Counted from the stretch's first letter, positions 34,434-42,790 are shown. The stretch: 64,000 nucleotides of DNA from Emticicia soli (GCF_037860775.1 NZ_JBBEWC010000006.1:186001-250000); one strand, 5' to 3'. Notes: generated by a model from the letters alone, not told the origin. A program made the numbers and translations.

Positions 34434-35342
34434 ATGAATTATTACTTTGCCTATGGTCTTAGCATAGCTACAGAACTCGACTTCCCAGAGTTATTTGTAA
34501 TACCTCCTGAAGATACTGCGGATGTATCTGTACGTATAGGCAAAATTCCGCTTGAGTTTGTAGAAAAAATTCCGGATTCAAAAACCAATCTTTTTATAAG
34601 CCCCAATGAATATTACCTGCGTATCGACGACACAGCAGCTTATTATGCCACCAATGGTAACGAAGTAATTATTGAGCCAACAACCGATGCCGACCTAAAA
34701 AGTGTCAGGCTTTTTTTTCTTTCAAACACAATGGCGGCTATCTTGTATCAAAGAGCGCAGATTCCCTTACATGCATCGGCTATTTATGTTGATGGCGGTA
34801 TTGCCTTGTTTTTAGGCGATTCGGGCGCAGGCAAGTCAACCACTGTGGCTAGTTTACAAACCAAAGGACACCGTATTTTTTCAGACGATATATGTGTACC
34901 CATACAAGAAGAGGGTATGTTGAAAGCTTTTGCCGCCTACCCTATGATGAAACTATGGAAAGACACTTTCAGCAAACTTGATATTGGCACTTATCAGGAA
35001 GAACACAGAATCAGGCCGGAGATAGAAAAATACAGCAAATTTTTTAATGAATCGTTTGATACAAGGGCTTTGCCTATTAAGAAGATTTTTATTCTGCAAA
35101 AGCTCGACTCGTCGGCTGCTTTTCGTAGCGAACAGATTAAGGGAGTTCCGGCTTTTAAATATTTACGGCATCAGGCTTACCGTTTGCCTTATATTAAGCC
35201 AATGGGCATACAACAAACCTATTTTAACCTGCTAAGTTCTTTGCTTAACAATGTTCCTTTAGTATTAATCAGCCGACCCGATAAGCAAAATACGATTAAT
35301 GAGGTAATACAATTGATTGAAGAGAGTTTGGGAGTGAATTGA
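34434..35342 (+). CDS. HPr kinase/phosphorylase-like (HprK C-terminal fold) serine kinase
   Basis: This 302-residue protein resembles the HprK-type kinases found in lasso-peptide and related clusters rather than the catabolite-control HprK. The N-terminal half (YYFAYGLSIATELDFPEL, DVSVRIGKIP) is the beta-rich domain of that group. LHASAIYVDGGIALFLGDSG leads into the P-loop GDSGAGKST (128-136), then GHRIFSDD (145-152) with the catalytic Asp region. No HPr partner motif is seen. The stop TGA at 35340-35342 overlaps the ATG of the next small gene (TGATG), so the two are translationally coupled. Phosphorylation of the neighbouring peptides is the simplest guess. Confidence 0.85.
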   Translation: MNYYFAYGLSIATELDFPELFVIPPEDTADVSVRIGKIPLEFVEKIPDSKTNLFISPNEYYLRIDDTAAYYATNGNEVIIEPTTDADLKSVRLFFLSNTMAAILYQRAQIPLHASAIYVDGGIALFLGDSGAGKSTTVASLQTKGHRIFSDDICVPIQEEGMLKAFAAYPMMKLWKDTFSKLDIGTYQEEHRIRPEIEKYSKFFNESFDTRALPIKKIFILQKLDSSAAFRSEQIKGVPAFKYLRHQAYRLPYIKPMGIQQTYFNLLSSLLNNVPLVLISRPDKQNTINEVIQLIEESLGVN

Positions 35343-35602
35343 TGCATTCACAAAAAAATACCGATAATATTGCTTATATATTCCGAAAAAGTTTAAAATT
35401 GTGTCTTAATTTCATTTTACCGACACTATCAATAATTAACATTTTGGAAACTGCTAACCTAGACATTAAAACTCCTGCCATTACTCCCAAAAAATCATGG
35501 CAAACACCTGAGATAGAAGTAATTAATATCAAATCAAAAACAGAGCAAGAGCTCTTTTCAGGATTTAATCTCCTTGGCCCTCGTGGCACTAATGCTTCAT
35601 AA
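35342..35602 (+). CDS. Precursor-like peptide, copy 1
   Basis: From the ATG that overlaps the kinase stop, this frame gives 86 residues. A TTG at 35444 would give 52 residues (METANLDIKTP and onward), closer to the size of RiPP precursors. Both are plausible because the second copy is conserved through this point. The C-terminal half has a leader-like WQTPEIEVINIKSKT and then FSGFNLLGPRGTNAS, ending in Ser. WxxP followed by a penultimate-type Thr resembles lasso leaders (YxxP...T). No Asp/Glu sits at ring position 7-9 after the expected cleavage site, so a normal lasso ring is not predicted. Confidence 0.65.
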   Translation: MHSQKNTDNIAYIFRKSLKLCLNFILPTLSIINILETANLDIKTPAITPKKSWQTPEIEVINIKSKTEQELFSGFNLLGPRGTNAS

Positions 35603-35630
35603 ATAAGGGTTTATTTATAAAGCGTTTAAA

Positions 35631-35831
35631 TTGCACCTTAATTTCTTATTCCTTACACTATCAATAATTAACATTTTGGAAACTGCTAATCTAAACAATC
35701 AAGCCCCTGCCATTGCTCCCAAAAAAGTATGGCAAACACCTGAGATAGAAGTAATTGATATCAAATCTAAAACAGAGCAAGAGCTCTTTTCAGGATTTAA
35801 TCTCCTTGGCCCTCGTGGCAATGCTTCTTAG
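35631..35831 (+). CDS. Precursor-like peptide, copy 2
   Basis: This is a tandem duplicate of the previous gene. Only TTG starts are available (35631 for 66 residues, 35676 for 51). VWQTPEIEVIDIKSKTEQE and FSGFNLLGPRG match copy 1, and it ends GNAS. Against copy 1 the DNA differs by a whole-codon deletion (ACT), synonymous TCA/TCT changes, and a few replacements near the leader motif, a pattern expected of selected coding sequence. The shared C-terminal segment is unchanged. A terminator follows within 30 bases. Confidence 0.6.
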   Translation: MHLNFLFLTLSIINILETANLNNQAPAIAPKKVWQTPEIEVIDIKSKTEQELFSGFNLLGPRGNAS

Positions 35832-35856
35832 AGTATGTTTTAAAGTGAAACACTCC

Positions 35857-35897
35857 AAACTGCTATTTTTCTGATTCCGGATTAATAGCAGTTTTTG
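35857..35897 (+). terminator. Intrinsic terminator after the peptide genes
   Basis: AAACTGCTATT (35857-35867) pairs perfectly with AATAGCAGTTT (35884-35894), and TTG follows. It closes the kinase-peptide transcript. Within 35832-36148 it and the next hairpin are the only structured sequences, and no gene is seen. Confidence 0.75.
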
Positions 35898-35919
35898 TAT
35901 CAGCCTAATCAGACACCTC

Positions 35920-35957
35920 TGGCGCAAACCGAACAGCCACACTCTCGGTTTGCGCCA
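35920..35957. other. Strong 13-base-pair hairpin of unknown role
   Basis: TGGCGCAAACCGA (35920-35932) pairs perfectly with TCGGTTTGCGCCA (35945-35957) around a 12-base loop. It is GC-rich in an AT-rich gap and has no T-tract on either side, so a terminator is unlikely. It lies between the peptide-gene terminator and the ABC permease gene. It may be a structured RNA, a protein-binding site or a mobile-element remnant. Confidence 0.55.
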
Positions 35958-36148
35958 CAAATATTTATGCTTGCAAGCACATTATGTTAAGGGTTTTTAA
36001 TAAAAAACCAATCCATATATCCTCAATTTTTACCGCTAGTTTATTAAAAGCTACTAATCAGCCTTTTTTGTTTTTTTTATCCTGAAAAGAAACATATTTT
36101 CGTTCGTCCAAATCCACCCAAATACGCAATCACTCAATCACAGATTCT

Positions 36149-37396
36149 ATGTTAAAATTTTTCTTTTTAGTATTTGAGAGTTTCCGTTTTGCTGGTCAAG
36201 CTCTGCGGGAAAATATGCTTCGAACCATACTGTCACTATTGGGTGTAACGGTAGGTATATTTTCTATTATCGGGGTTTATACTATGGTAGATTCTCTTGA
36301 ATCAAACATCAAAAACAGCCTTAACTCTATTGGTACTAATGTAATTTATGTACAAAAATGGCCTTGGCTGTTTTCTTCGGGCGATTACCCCTGGTGGAAA
36401 TACTTTATGCGCCCTGAGCCAAAGTATAAGGAATTCAAATACCTGAAAGATAACCTCGAACACGCACAAGCAGGTGCCATGATGGATTTTACAGGCAATG
36501 TAACTTGTCGTAAAAACAGTAACAGCATTAGCGCATTGTGTGAGGGCATAACTTATGAATTTAATGAAATAACAGAAGTACCGATTGTGAACGGTCGTTA
36601 TTTTGCACAGCAAGAAATAGAATCGGGCAAAAATGTAGCCATTTTAGGTGCCGATATTGCAGATGCCTTATTCCCCGACTCAGACCCCATAGGGCAGAAC
36701 TTCAAACTGAAAGGGCAAAATATGCTAGTGATTGGTGTGCAGGAAAGAAAAGGTAAGCAGATTGTAGAGTTTGACGGCGAACCAGACCAAAAAGTGATTA
36801 TTCCGTTTTTGGCACATAAGAAAATCTTCTCTTCGGGTGAATTGACGGGAGATATTGTTTTTAAAGGCTACGATACCGACGAAGGTTTGTTTGAACTGGA
36901 AGGCGAAATTACTGGCTTGTTGCGCACCAAAAGAGGCTTGAGGCCATCGCAGGAAGATGATTTTGCGCTTAACCGCCCCGAGGCTGCCGCTGCTATGCTT
37001 GGCCAATTGTTTAGCACTTTGCGTGTGAGTGGGTTCTTTATAGGTATATTCTCATTGTTAATTGGAGGTTTTGGGATTGCCAACATTATGTTTGTTTCGG
37101 TAAAAGAGCGCACGAATATTATCGGTATTCAGAAATCACTCGGAGCTAAGAACTACTTTATTATGTTCCAGTTTTTATTTGAGTCGGTATTCCTATGTAT
37201 TTTCGGAGGGCTTTTCGGAATCCTCTTGGTTTATCTGCTAAGTTTCTTGCCTTTGGGCACACTTGATATTGTTCTAAGTTATAGCAACATTATTTTTGGG
37301 CTTGCAATTGCCAGTATTATTGGCATCATTTCAGGTATTATTCCGGCGTGGCAGGCTGCCCGTTTAGATCCCGTTATTGCTATTAGAAGTAAATAA
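36149..37396 (+). CDS. ABC transporter permease (MacB/FtsX type)
   Basis: This 415-residue protein has an N-terminal MacB-PCD domain. TM1 is near 25-45 (RTILSLLGVTVGIFSIIGVYTMVDSL), followed by a large extracytoplasmic region, then three C-terminal membrane helices (FtsX domain, about 285-410: FFIGIFSLLIGGFGIANIMFVSVKERTNIIGIQKSLGA and GLAIASIIGIISGIIPAWQAARLDPVIAIR). No ATPase or periplasmic adaptor is next to it, so the partner is elsewhere. MacB-like permeases export peptides or lipoproteins. The position just after the peptide genes is suggestive, but a terminator lies between. Confidence 0.9.
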   Translation: MLKFFFLVFESFRFAGQALRENMLRTILSLLGVTVGIFSIIGVYTMVDSLESNIKNSLNSIGTNVIYVQKWPWLFSSGDYPWWKYFMRPEPKYKEFKYLKDNLEHAQAGAMMDFTGNVTCRKNSNSISALCEGITYEFNEITEVPIVNGRYFAQQEIESGKNVAILGADIADALFPDSDPIGQNFKLKGQNMLVIGVQERKGKQIVEFDGEPDQKVIIPFLAHKKIFSSGELTGDIVFKGYDTDEGLFELEGEITGLLRTKRGLRPSQEDDFALNRPEAAAAMLGQLFSTLRVSGFFIGIFSLLIGGFGIANIMFVSVKERTNIIGIQKSLGAKNYFIMFQFLFESVFLCIFGGLFGILLVYLLSFLPLGTLDIVLSYSNIIFGLAIASIIGIISGIIPAWQAARLDPVIAIRSK

Positions 37397-37431
37397 GTTC
37401 TGTTTTTTCGATACTTTATTGCACGATTGAG

Positions 37432-37439
37432 TAATTTTG
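37432..37439 (+). promoter_or_regulatory. -7-like TAATTTTG upstream of tsaB
   Basis: TAATTTTG matches the Bacteroidetes -7 consensus. The expected -33 TTG is only weakly represented. Transcription would start near 37446, which favours the tsaB ATG at 37469. Confidence 0.35.
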
Positions 37440-37468
37440 TACTTTCAACGAAATTGCTCAATTGTGTA

Positions 37469-38176
37469 ATGTCTATCATATTAAGTATCGAAACTTCTAC
37501 CAAAGGTTGCTCCACAGCTATTCATCAAGGCGCTCAGTTATTGGCCTTGAGCGAGTTATTCCACGAAAAATCGTCTTCCGGAATGCTCACTACTTTAATT
37601 CAGCACGTTGTAAAAGTTTCAGGTCTTGATTTTGAAGCTATTGATGCCATTGCCGTAGCCAAAGGCCCCGGCTCATATACAGGCTTGCGCATTGGCGTTT
37701 CAACTGCCAAAGGCTTGTGTTTTACGCTCGACAAACCCTTGCTTGCGGTTAATACACTACAAGCAATGGCATGGCAAGTATATAGCATAGCGCAGGCAAT
37801 AAATACCAATGATATTCCTTTGCTTTGCCCGATGCTTGATGCCCGCCGTATGGAAGTTTATTGCGCTTTGTATAGAGCAAATAATCTGGAGCAAGTTGTT
37901 GCTACGGAAGCTAAAATCATTGACGAGCAGTCGTTTGCAGAAATATTAGAGACGCAGAAAATCATTTTCTTTGGCGATGGTGCAGCCAAGTGCGAAGCAG
38001 TTTTAGGGCATAATCCGAATGCTATTTTCTTAAAAGAAACCATCAACCCTTCAGCCAGGAGTATTGGTGTGCTGGCGCATAAAGCCTATCAAAACAGCCA
38101 GTTTGAAGACGTAGCAGAATTTGAGCCTTACTACCTGAAAGAATTTATGGCTACTACACCTAAAAAGGCTTTGTAA
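37469..38176 (+). CDS. tsaB: tRNA threonylcarbamoyladenosine biosynthesis protein TsaB
   Basis: TsaB is the partner of TsaD in the complex that makes t6A at position 37 of ANN-decoding tRNAs. This 235-residue ASKHA-fold protein has ILSIETSTKGCSTAIHQ at the N terminus and the signature GPGSYTGLRIGVSTAKGL near 70. The ATG at 37469 is preferred, since it gives the conserved start and fits the -7 box. A longer in-frame start at 37427 would add 14 residues from the promoter region. It stands alone and faces a palindromic element downstream. Confidence 0.94.
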   Translation: MSIILSIETSTKGCSTAIHQGAQLLALSELFHEKSSSGMLTTLIQHVVKVSGLDFEAIDAIAVAKGPGSYTGLRIGVSTAKGLCFTLDKPLLAVNTLQAMAWQVYSIAQAINTNDIPLLCPMLDARRMEVYCALYRANNLEQVVATEAKIIDEQSFAEILETQKIIFFGDGAAKCEAVLGHNPNAIFLKETINPSARSIGVLAHKAYQNSQFEDVAEFEPYYLKEFMATTPKKAL

Positions 38177-38180
38177 ACAT

Positions 38181-38300
38181 CGTGGCACTTGCAGTGCGTC
38201 ACGCTTATACTCGGAAGAATAAGAGCGTGGCACAATTAGGTTTGCTACAAAGAAAATAATCGTGCCACGGCCACATTCTTTCGAGTATAGCCGTGACACG
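38181..38300. repeat. Nested palindromic element between tsaB and the S41 protease gene
   Basis: GTCACGCTTATACTCGGAAG and the next three bases (38198-38220) match, with a few mismatches, the reverse complement of 38275-38297. Inside, CGTGGCAC (38226-38233) pairs with GTGCCACG (38262-38269), and CGTGGCAC also occurs at 38181-38188. The GC-rich words TGCAGTGCG and CGTGACACGCA frame it. The convergent genes leave no room for another gene. It resembles a REP-type element that could also serve as a terminator for both genes. Confidence 0.6.
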
Positions 38301-38314
38301 CATTGTGGGTTATC

Positions 38315-39967
38315 TTACTTTCCGCCTTTAAGAATCGATTGATACTTAGGCATATCTTTAAACAGTGTTAAAGCCTCTTGCACTTCTTTATCACGTTCGA
38401 AAGACACAAACTTCATGGCTTTCTGGTAATAATAACGGCTAAGAATTTCAGCTTCCAATTGCTCTTTAATATCGGCTTTGTGTTTTACTAAATCCTGTTG
38501 TTTGCTTTGATTAATTTTATCTCTCAACGATTTCAGGCTCTCCTGCACAGCATCAAGGCTATTCTCTTTTTTGGCCGATGCCTCCAGGTTATCAATGCTC
38601 TTCTCCATTGAGGTAGAGTAAGTAAAGTTTCTGCTTTTTAGCCAATTTGTAAAATCCTGATAATCTGAATCTTTCAACGAAAATTTCTCTTGTGGTTTAT
38701 CGTTTACGTGCTCAAAATAGTATTTGGTTGCGTAATCAAAAATCACATTTTTTGCCAATAAGTTAGCAGTTACCGAGGCCATTTGTGGTACTTCTGTTTT
38801 AATATCTGGGTCAACGCCACCACCATCATATACTGTGCGGCCGTTTTTGGTTTTGTACGCTGTTTTCAACGAGTCAGGCACTCTACCTACGCTGCCATCA
38901 GGGTTGCGGTGGCTATAATCCAAAGCCTGAATACAACGCCCGCTCGGAATGTAATATTTAGCCGTTGTGATTTTCATTTTAGTGTTATAAGTCAAATCAC
39001 GGGTGGTTTGTACTAATCCTTTACCAAACGAACGTTGGCCGATAACCACGGCACGGTCGTAATCTTGCAAAGTACCGCTCACAATCTCAGCCGCCGAAGC
39101 ACTTGAGCTATTTACCAATACCACAATCGGAATTTCGGTATCCATCGGGTTTTCCATCGACATAAATTTCTTGTTCCAATCGGCTACTTTTCCTCTTGTT
39201 TCTACAATCAGTTGGTCTTTTGGCAAGAAAATATTACAGATTTCAACCGACATATTCAACAAACCGCCCGGGTTGCCCCTCAGGTCGAAAATCAGTTTTT
39301 TCATTCCCTGCGATTTCAATTCACTAAATGCCGATTTCACCTCTTTAGCAGCGGTAGCTGTAAAATCATTTAATTGAATATAGCCCACTTCATCGTTAAT
39401 CATACCCGAATGCGGCACATTCAAAGTCTTCACAATATCACGGCCTACGGTTAGCTCTATCGGCGAATTTTGTCCGTAACGTTTAATCTGCATTTTTACG
39501 GTTGTTCCGGTCTGGCCTTTCATCAGGCGGCTCATGTCTACACCCTTTCTAGCAACTACGTCTACACCATCTACTTTCAGAATCTCGTCACCAATCTTCA
39601 TTCCGGCTTTATCGGCAGGTGAGCCTTCGTAAATCATCACTACCAGATGCTTGTTGTTCTGGTGCGAAACCGTAGCCCCAATACCGTTGTATTTACCGGT
39701 AGCCATGGTCATGTAGTCTTCAATATCATCTTCCGGAAAGAAATTGGTATAAGGGTCAAGCTGTTTCAGCATCGACTCAATGCTTATTCTCATGGCCTTA
39801 TTCGGGTTGATTTCGTCTACATAATAGGCATTCAACTCTTTGAACATGGTAGCAAAAATATCCAGATTCTTGGCAATCTCGAAATAGCGGTCGTCATACT
39901 TAAACGCTACAAAAGGAATAGCCAGAAAAATGAAAATAATGATGAAAAACTTACGAATACGTTTCAT
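38315..39967 (-). CDS. S41 family carboxy-terminal processing peptidase with PDZ domain
   Basis: This 550-residue protease is secreted or membrane-anchored through MKRIRKFFIIIFIFLAIPFVAF. An N-terminal helical segment (FATMFKELNAYYVDEINPNKAMR) precedes a PDZ domain (SPADKAGMKIGDEILKVDGVDV, about 105-180). The S41 catalytic core has Ser in NSSSASAAEIVSG near 287 and Lys in RSFGKGLVQTTRDL near 314. A long C-terminal helical tail follows. An in-frame ATG at 40018 upstream is rejected because it would precede the signal. It trims C termini of periplasmic proteins. Confidence 0.94.
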   Translation of the reverse strand: MKRIRKFFIIIFIFLAIPFVAFKYDDRYFEIAKNLDIFATMFKELNAYYVDEINPNKAMRISIESMLKQLDPYTNFFPEDDIEDYMTMATGKYNGIGATVSHQNNKHLVVMIYEGSPADKAGMKIGDEILKVDGVDVVARKGVDMSRLMKGQTGTTVKMQIKRYGQNSPIELTVGRDIVKTLNVPHSGMINDEVGYIQLNDFTATAAKEVKSAFSELKSQGMKKLIFDLRGNPGGLLNMSVEICNIFLPKDQLIVETRGKVADWNKKFMSMENPMDTEIPIVVLVNSSSASAAEIVSGTLQDYDRAVVIGQRSFGKGLVQTTRDLTYNTKMKITTAKYYIPSGRCIQALDYSHRNPDGSVGRVPDSLKTAYKTKNGRTVYDGGGVDPDIKTEVPQMASVTANLLAKNVIFDYATKYYFEHVNDKPQEKFSLKDSDYQDFTNWLKSRNFTYSTSMEKSIDNLEASAKKENSLDAVQESLKSLRDKINQSKQQDLVKHKADIKEQLEAEILSRYYYQKAMKFVSFERDKEVQEALTLFKDMPKYQSILKGGK

Positions 39968-40078
39968 TTCTTCTCTATTTAATATAATTTTTTTATCACA
40001 TTCAGCACTTCTAAACACTAATATTACAAATTAACGCAAAAACCCATCTAAAAGGTATCTGATTATGATAAAAGGTAA

Positions 40079-40591
40079 TCAATGGGTTTCTTTGCCATAA
40101 GTCTTAGCTTCAAACTTTAGCTTTTTCTTAGGGGCGGATTGTCTTTTTACAATGTAAAGGTTATCAAAATCGGTCTCAGGCAAATCTTTGGTAAGGGTGT
40201 CTTTTTCGTATAAACCATTGGCAATGTGGCGTATGGTGTTGCTATGCCCTACTACCAGAATGTTTTTACCTTCTATTTTTTTCAACTCTTCTACAAAAGG
40301 TTTCTGATTGCGTGGGTCGTAGTTTTGGATACTCAGTTGCATGGCATCGGCCAGTGGTTTTGCTGTGCTGGTGGTTCTGATGTATTTGGTAGAATACACC
40401 GCCGAAATCTTCTTATCGGCCAGTAATTTTTTCAGGGTTTCGGCTCGCTCCTGCCCTGCTGCGCTTAGTGCGGGGTCTGACGAATCGTCAACCTTTTCGC
40501 CATGACGTACAATATAATAGGTTGATTGAACGGGGCGCTCACAGGCCGATAAAAATAGTAAGCAAAGCAATAAGTAAAGGTAGTTTTTCAT
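40079..40591 (-). CDS. SixA-like histidine phosphatase family lipoprotein
   Basis: This 170-residue protein has a lipobox (LSACERP, Cys17) that marks it as a periplasm-facing lipoprotein. The catalytic RHGEK motif is near residue 30, the second His is in VVGHSNTIRH near 115, and an Arg is in TKYIRTTSTAKPL, giving a complete phosphoglycerate-mutase-type active site. It probably removes phosphate from an unknown small molecule or protein. It is transcribed separately from the S41 gene (60 bases of gap). Confidence 0.88.
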   Translation of the reverse strand: MKNYLYLLLCLLFLSACERPVQSTYYIVRHGEKVDDSSDPALSAAGQERAETLKKLLADKKISAVYSTKYIRTTSTAKPLADAMQLSIQNYDPRNQKPFVEELKKIEGKNILVVGHSNTIRHIANGLYEKDTLTKDLPETDFDNLYIVKRQSAPKKKLKFEAKTYGKETH

Positions 40592-40774
40592 AAAAAATCG
40601 ACTGATTCGACTGGTGAAAAATAGGGTTCTTTTCAGGGTAAAAAATATACTTAATTTAGATGTTTATTGCTGATAATCATTAGCTTATAAATTTCGATTT
40701 GTAGATAAAAAATCGTAACTTTACAACTAAATTATGTTAATTATTGATGAATATCAAATGTCCTTTTCGAGGTA

Positions 40775-40788
40775 CAGTTAATTAACTG
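40775..40788. promoter_or_regulatory. 14-base palindrome upstream of gyrB
   Basis: CAGTTAATTAACTG is a perfect palindrome ending 28 bases before the gyrB start. Upstream, TAACTTTA (40716-40723) is one base from the -7 consensus. The palindrome could be an operator or a leader hairpin, but no regulator is known to me for this site. Confidence 0.3.
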
Positions 40789-40816
40789 ATAGTCAAAGGT
40801 TTAGAAAAAACAAATT

Positions 40817-42790
40817 ATGACAGAAAATCAAGAAATCAAAGAGCCACAAAACTCAAAAGCAGATTACGGTGCAGAAAATATCCAGGTCTTAGAAGGATTA
40901 GAAGCAGTAAGGAAACGCCCGGCCATGTATATTGGCGATATTGGTGTAAAAGGTCTACATCATTTGATTTGGGAAGTTGTTGATAACTCGATAGATGAAG
41001 CCCTTGCCGGCCATTGCGATACAATTAAGGTAACTATTAACGAAGATAACTCAGTAACAGTAAAAGATAACGGCCGGGGGATTCCGACAGGCATGCACCC
41101 TAAAGAGAAAAAATCGGCTCTTGAGGTTGTTATGACGGTACTACACGCCGGTGGTAAATTTGATAAAGACACCTATAAAGTTTCAGGAGGTTTGCACGGT
41201 GTGGGGGTATCCTGCGTTAACGCACTTTCAACCCACCTGAGAGTAGAAGTACACAGAGACGGCAAAATTTTTGAGCAGGAATATAGCATCGGTAAGCCAC
41301 TTTATCCGGTTCGTGAAATAGGCGAAGCTACCGATAGAGGTACAATGGTAACATTTAAGCCCGACGATAGCATTTTTACAGTGAGCGAATACAAATACGA
41401 AACCGTAGCGAACCGTTTGCGTGAATTGTCATTTTTGAACAAAGGTATTACAATCATTCTGACCGATTTAAGAGATAAAGATGAGGATGGCAATTATACT
41501 ACCGATACTTTTCATTCAGAAGGTGGTTTGGCCGAGTTCGTTTCGTATATAGACTCAGGCCGTGAAAGGTTGATTCCTGAGCCAATGTTTATGGAAGGTA
41601 ACAAAGATGGTATTCCGGTTGATGTTGCCATGCTTTATAACACCAGCTATAGCGAAAACGTATCGTCGTTTGTAAATAATATCAATACGCACGAAGGTGG
41701 TACACACGTATCGGGCTTCCGTATGGCCTTGACACGTACACTGAAAAGCTACGCCGAGAAGTCGGGTATATTGGCTAAAGAAAAAATCGAAATCAGTGGT
41801 GACGACTTCCGTGAGGGGCTTACGGCCATTATTTCGGTAAAAGTAGCCGAGCCTCAGTTTGAAGGCCAGACCAAAACCAAATTGGGTAACAGCGAGGTAA
41901 CATCGGCCGTGAGCTCATGTGTTGCCGAAATGCTTGAAAACTATCTGGAAGAGCATCCGAAAGAAGCCCGTGTGATTGTAGATAAGGTTGTACTAGCTGC
42001 CAAAGCCCGTATTGCGGCACGTAAAGCACGTGAGATGGTACAACGTAAAAACGTATTGGTGGGCACTGGCTTACCGGGTAAACTAGCCGACTGCTCAGAG
42101 TCTGACCCATCGGTTTGTGAAGTATATCTGGTTGAGGGTGATAGTGCAGGTGGTAGTGCCAAACAAGGGCGTAACCGTGCGTTTCAGGCCATTTTACCAT
42201 TGAGAGGTAAAATTCTGAACGTAGAAAAAGCACAGGAATACCGCATTTATGAAAACGAAGAGATTAAAAATATATTTACGGCACTAGGTGTGCAGATTGG
42301 TAAAGATGGCGACGAAAGAGCTTTGAATACAGATAAGCTCCGTTATCACAAAATCATTATCATGACCGATGCCGATATTGATGGTAGCCATATTCGTACC
42401 TTGATTCTGACGTTCTTCTACCGATACATGAAAGAATTGATTGAGAATGGCTACATCTATATTGCGCAACCGCCTTTGTACCTTGTGAAAAAAGGTAAAG
42501 AGGAAGCATACTGCTGGACAGAAGAACAACGTGAGCGTGAAGTGAAACGTCTGGCTGGCGGAGGCCGTGAAGATAGCGTTGGAATTCAACGTTATAAAGG
42601 TCTGGGAGAGATGAACCCTGAGCAGCTATGGGAAACTACCATGCGCCCTGATAAACGCACGCTGAAACAAGTTTCTATCGAATCAGCAGCAGAGGCAGAT
42701 CATTTGTTCTCGATGCTAATGGGTGATGAAGTAGCACCTCGCCGTGATTTCATAGAAAGAAACGCCAAATATGCTAGAGTTGACATTTAA
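40817..42790 (+). CDS. gyrB: DNA gyrase subunit B
   Basis: GyrB is the ATPase subunit of gyrase, which introduces negative supercoils. This 657-residue protein carries the GHKL ATPase domain (EVVDNSIDEALAGHCD, VKDNGRGIPTGMH, SGGLHGVGVSCVNALS), the transducer domain, and the Toprim domain with EGDSAGGSAKQGRNR, LPLRGKILNVEKA and MTDADIDGSHIRTL. The GyrB C-terminal signature QRYKGLGEMNPEQLWETTM is present. Length and order match gyrase B rather than ParE. A strong terminator follows. The upstream gap of 225 bases carries a 14-base palindrome. Confidence 0.97.
   Translation: MTENQEIKEPQNSKADYGAENIQVLEGLEAVRKRPAMYIGDIGVKGLHHLIWEVVDNSIDEALAGHCDTIKVTINEDNSVTVKDNGRGIPTGMHPKEKKSALEVVMTVLHAGGKFDKDTYKVSGGLHGVGVSCVNALSTHLRVEVHRDGKIFEQEYSIGKPLYPVREIGEATDRGTMVTFKPDDSIFTVSEYKYETVANRLRELSFLNKGITIILTDLRDKDEDGNYTTDTFHSEGGLAEFVSYIDSGRERLIPEPMFMEGNKDGIPVDVAMLYNTSYSENVSSFVNNINTHEGGTHVSGFRMALTRTLKSYAEKSGILAKEKIEISGDDFREGLTAIISVKVAEPQFEGQTKTKLGNSEVTSAVSSCVAEMLENYLEEHPKEARVIVDKVVLAAKARIAARKAREMVQRKNVLVGTGLPGKLADCSESDPSVCEVYLVEGDSAGGSAKQGRNRAFQAILPLRGKILNVEKAQEYRIYENEEIKNIFTALGVQIGKDGDERALNTDKLRYHKIIIMTDADIDGSHIRTLILTFFYRYMKELIENGYIYIAQPPLYLVKKGKEEAYCWTEEQREREVKRLAGGGREDSVGIQRYKGLGEMNPEQLWETTMRPDKRTLKQVSIESAAEADHLFSMLMGDEVAPRRDFIERNAKYARVDI

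Noticed and set aside
34434..35831. A complete lasso-peptide cluster
   Set aside because: No asparagine-synthetase-like cyclase, transglutaminase-like B2 protease or PqqD-like B1 gene is present, and the peptides lack an Asp/Glu at ring position 7-9 after the expected cut.
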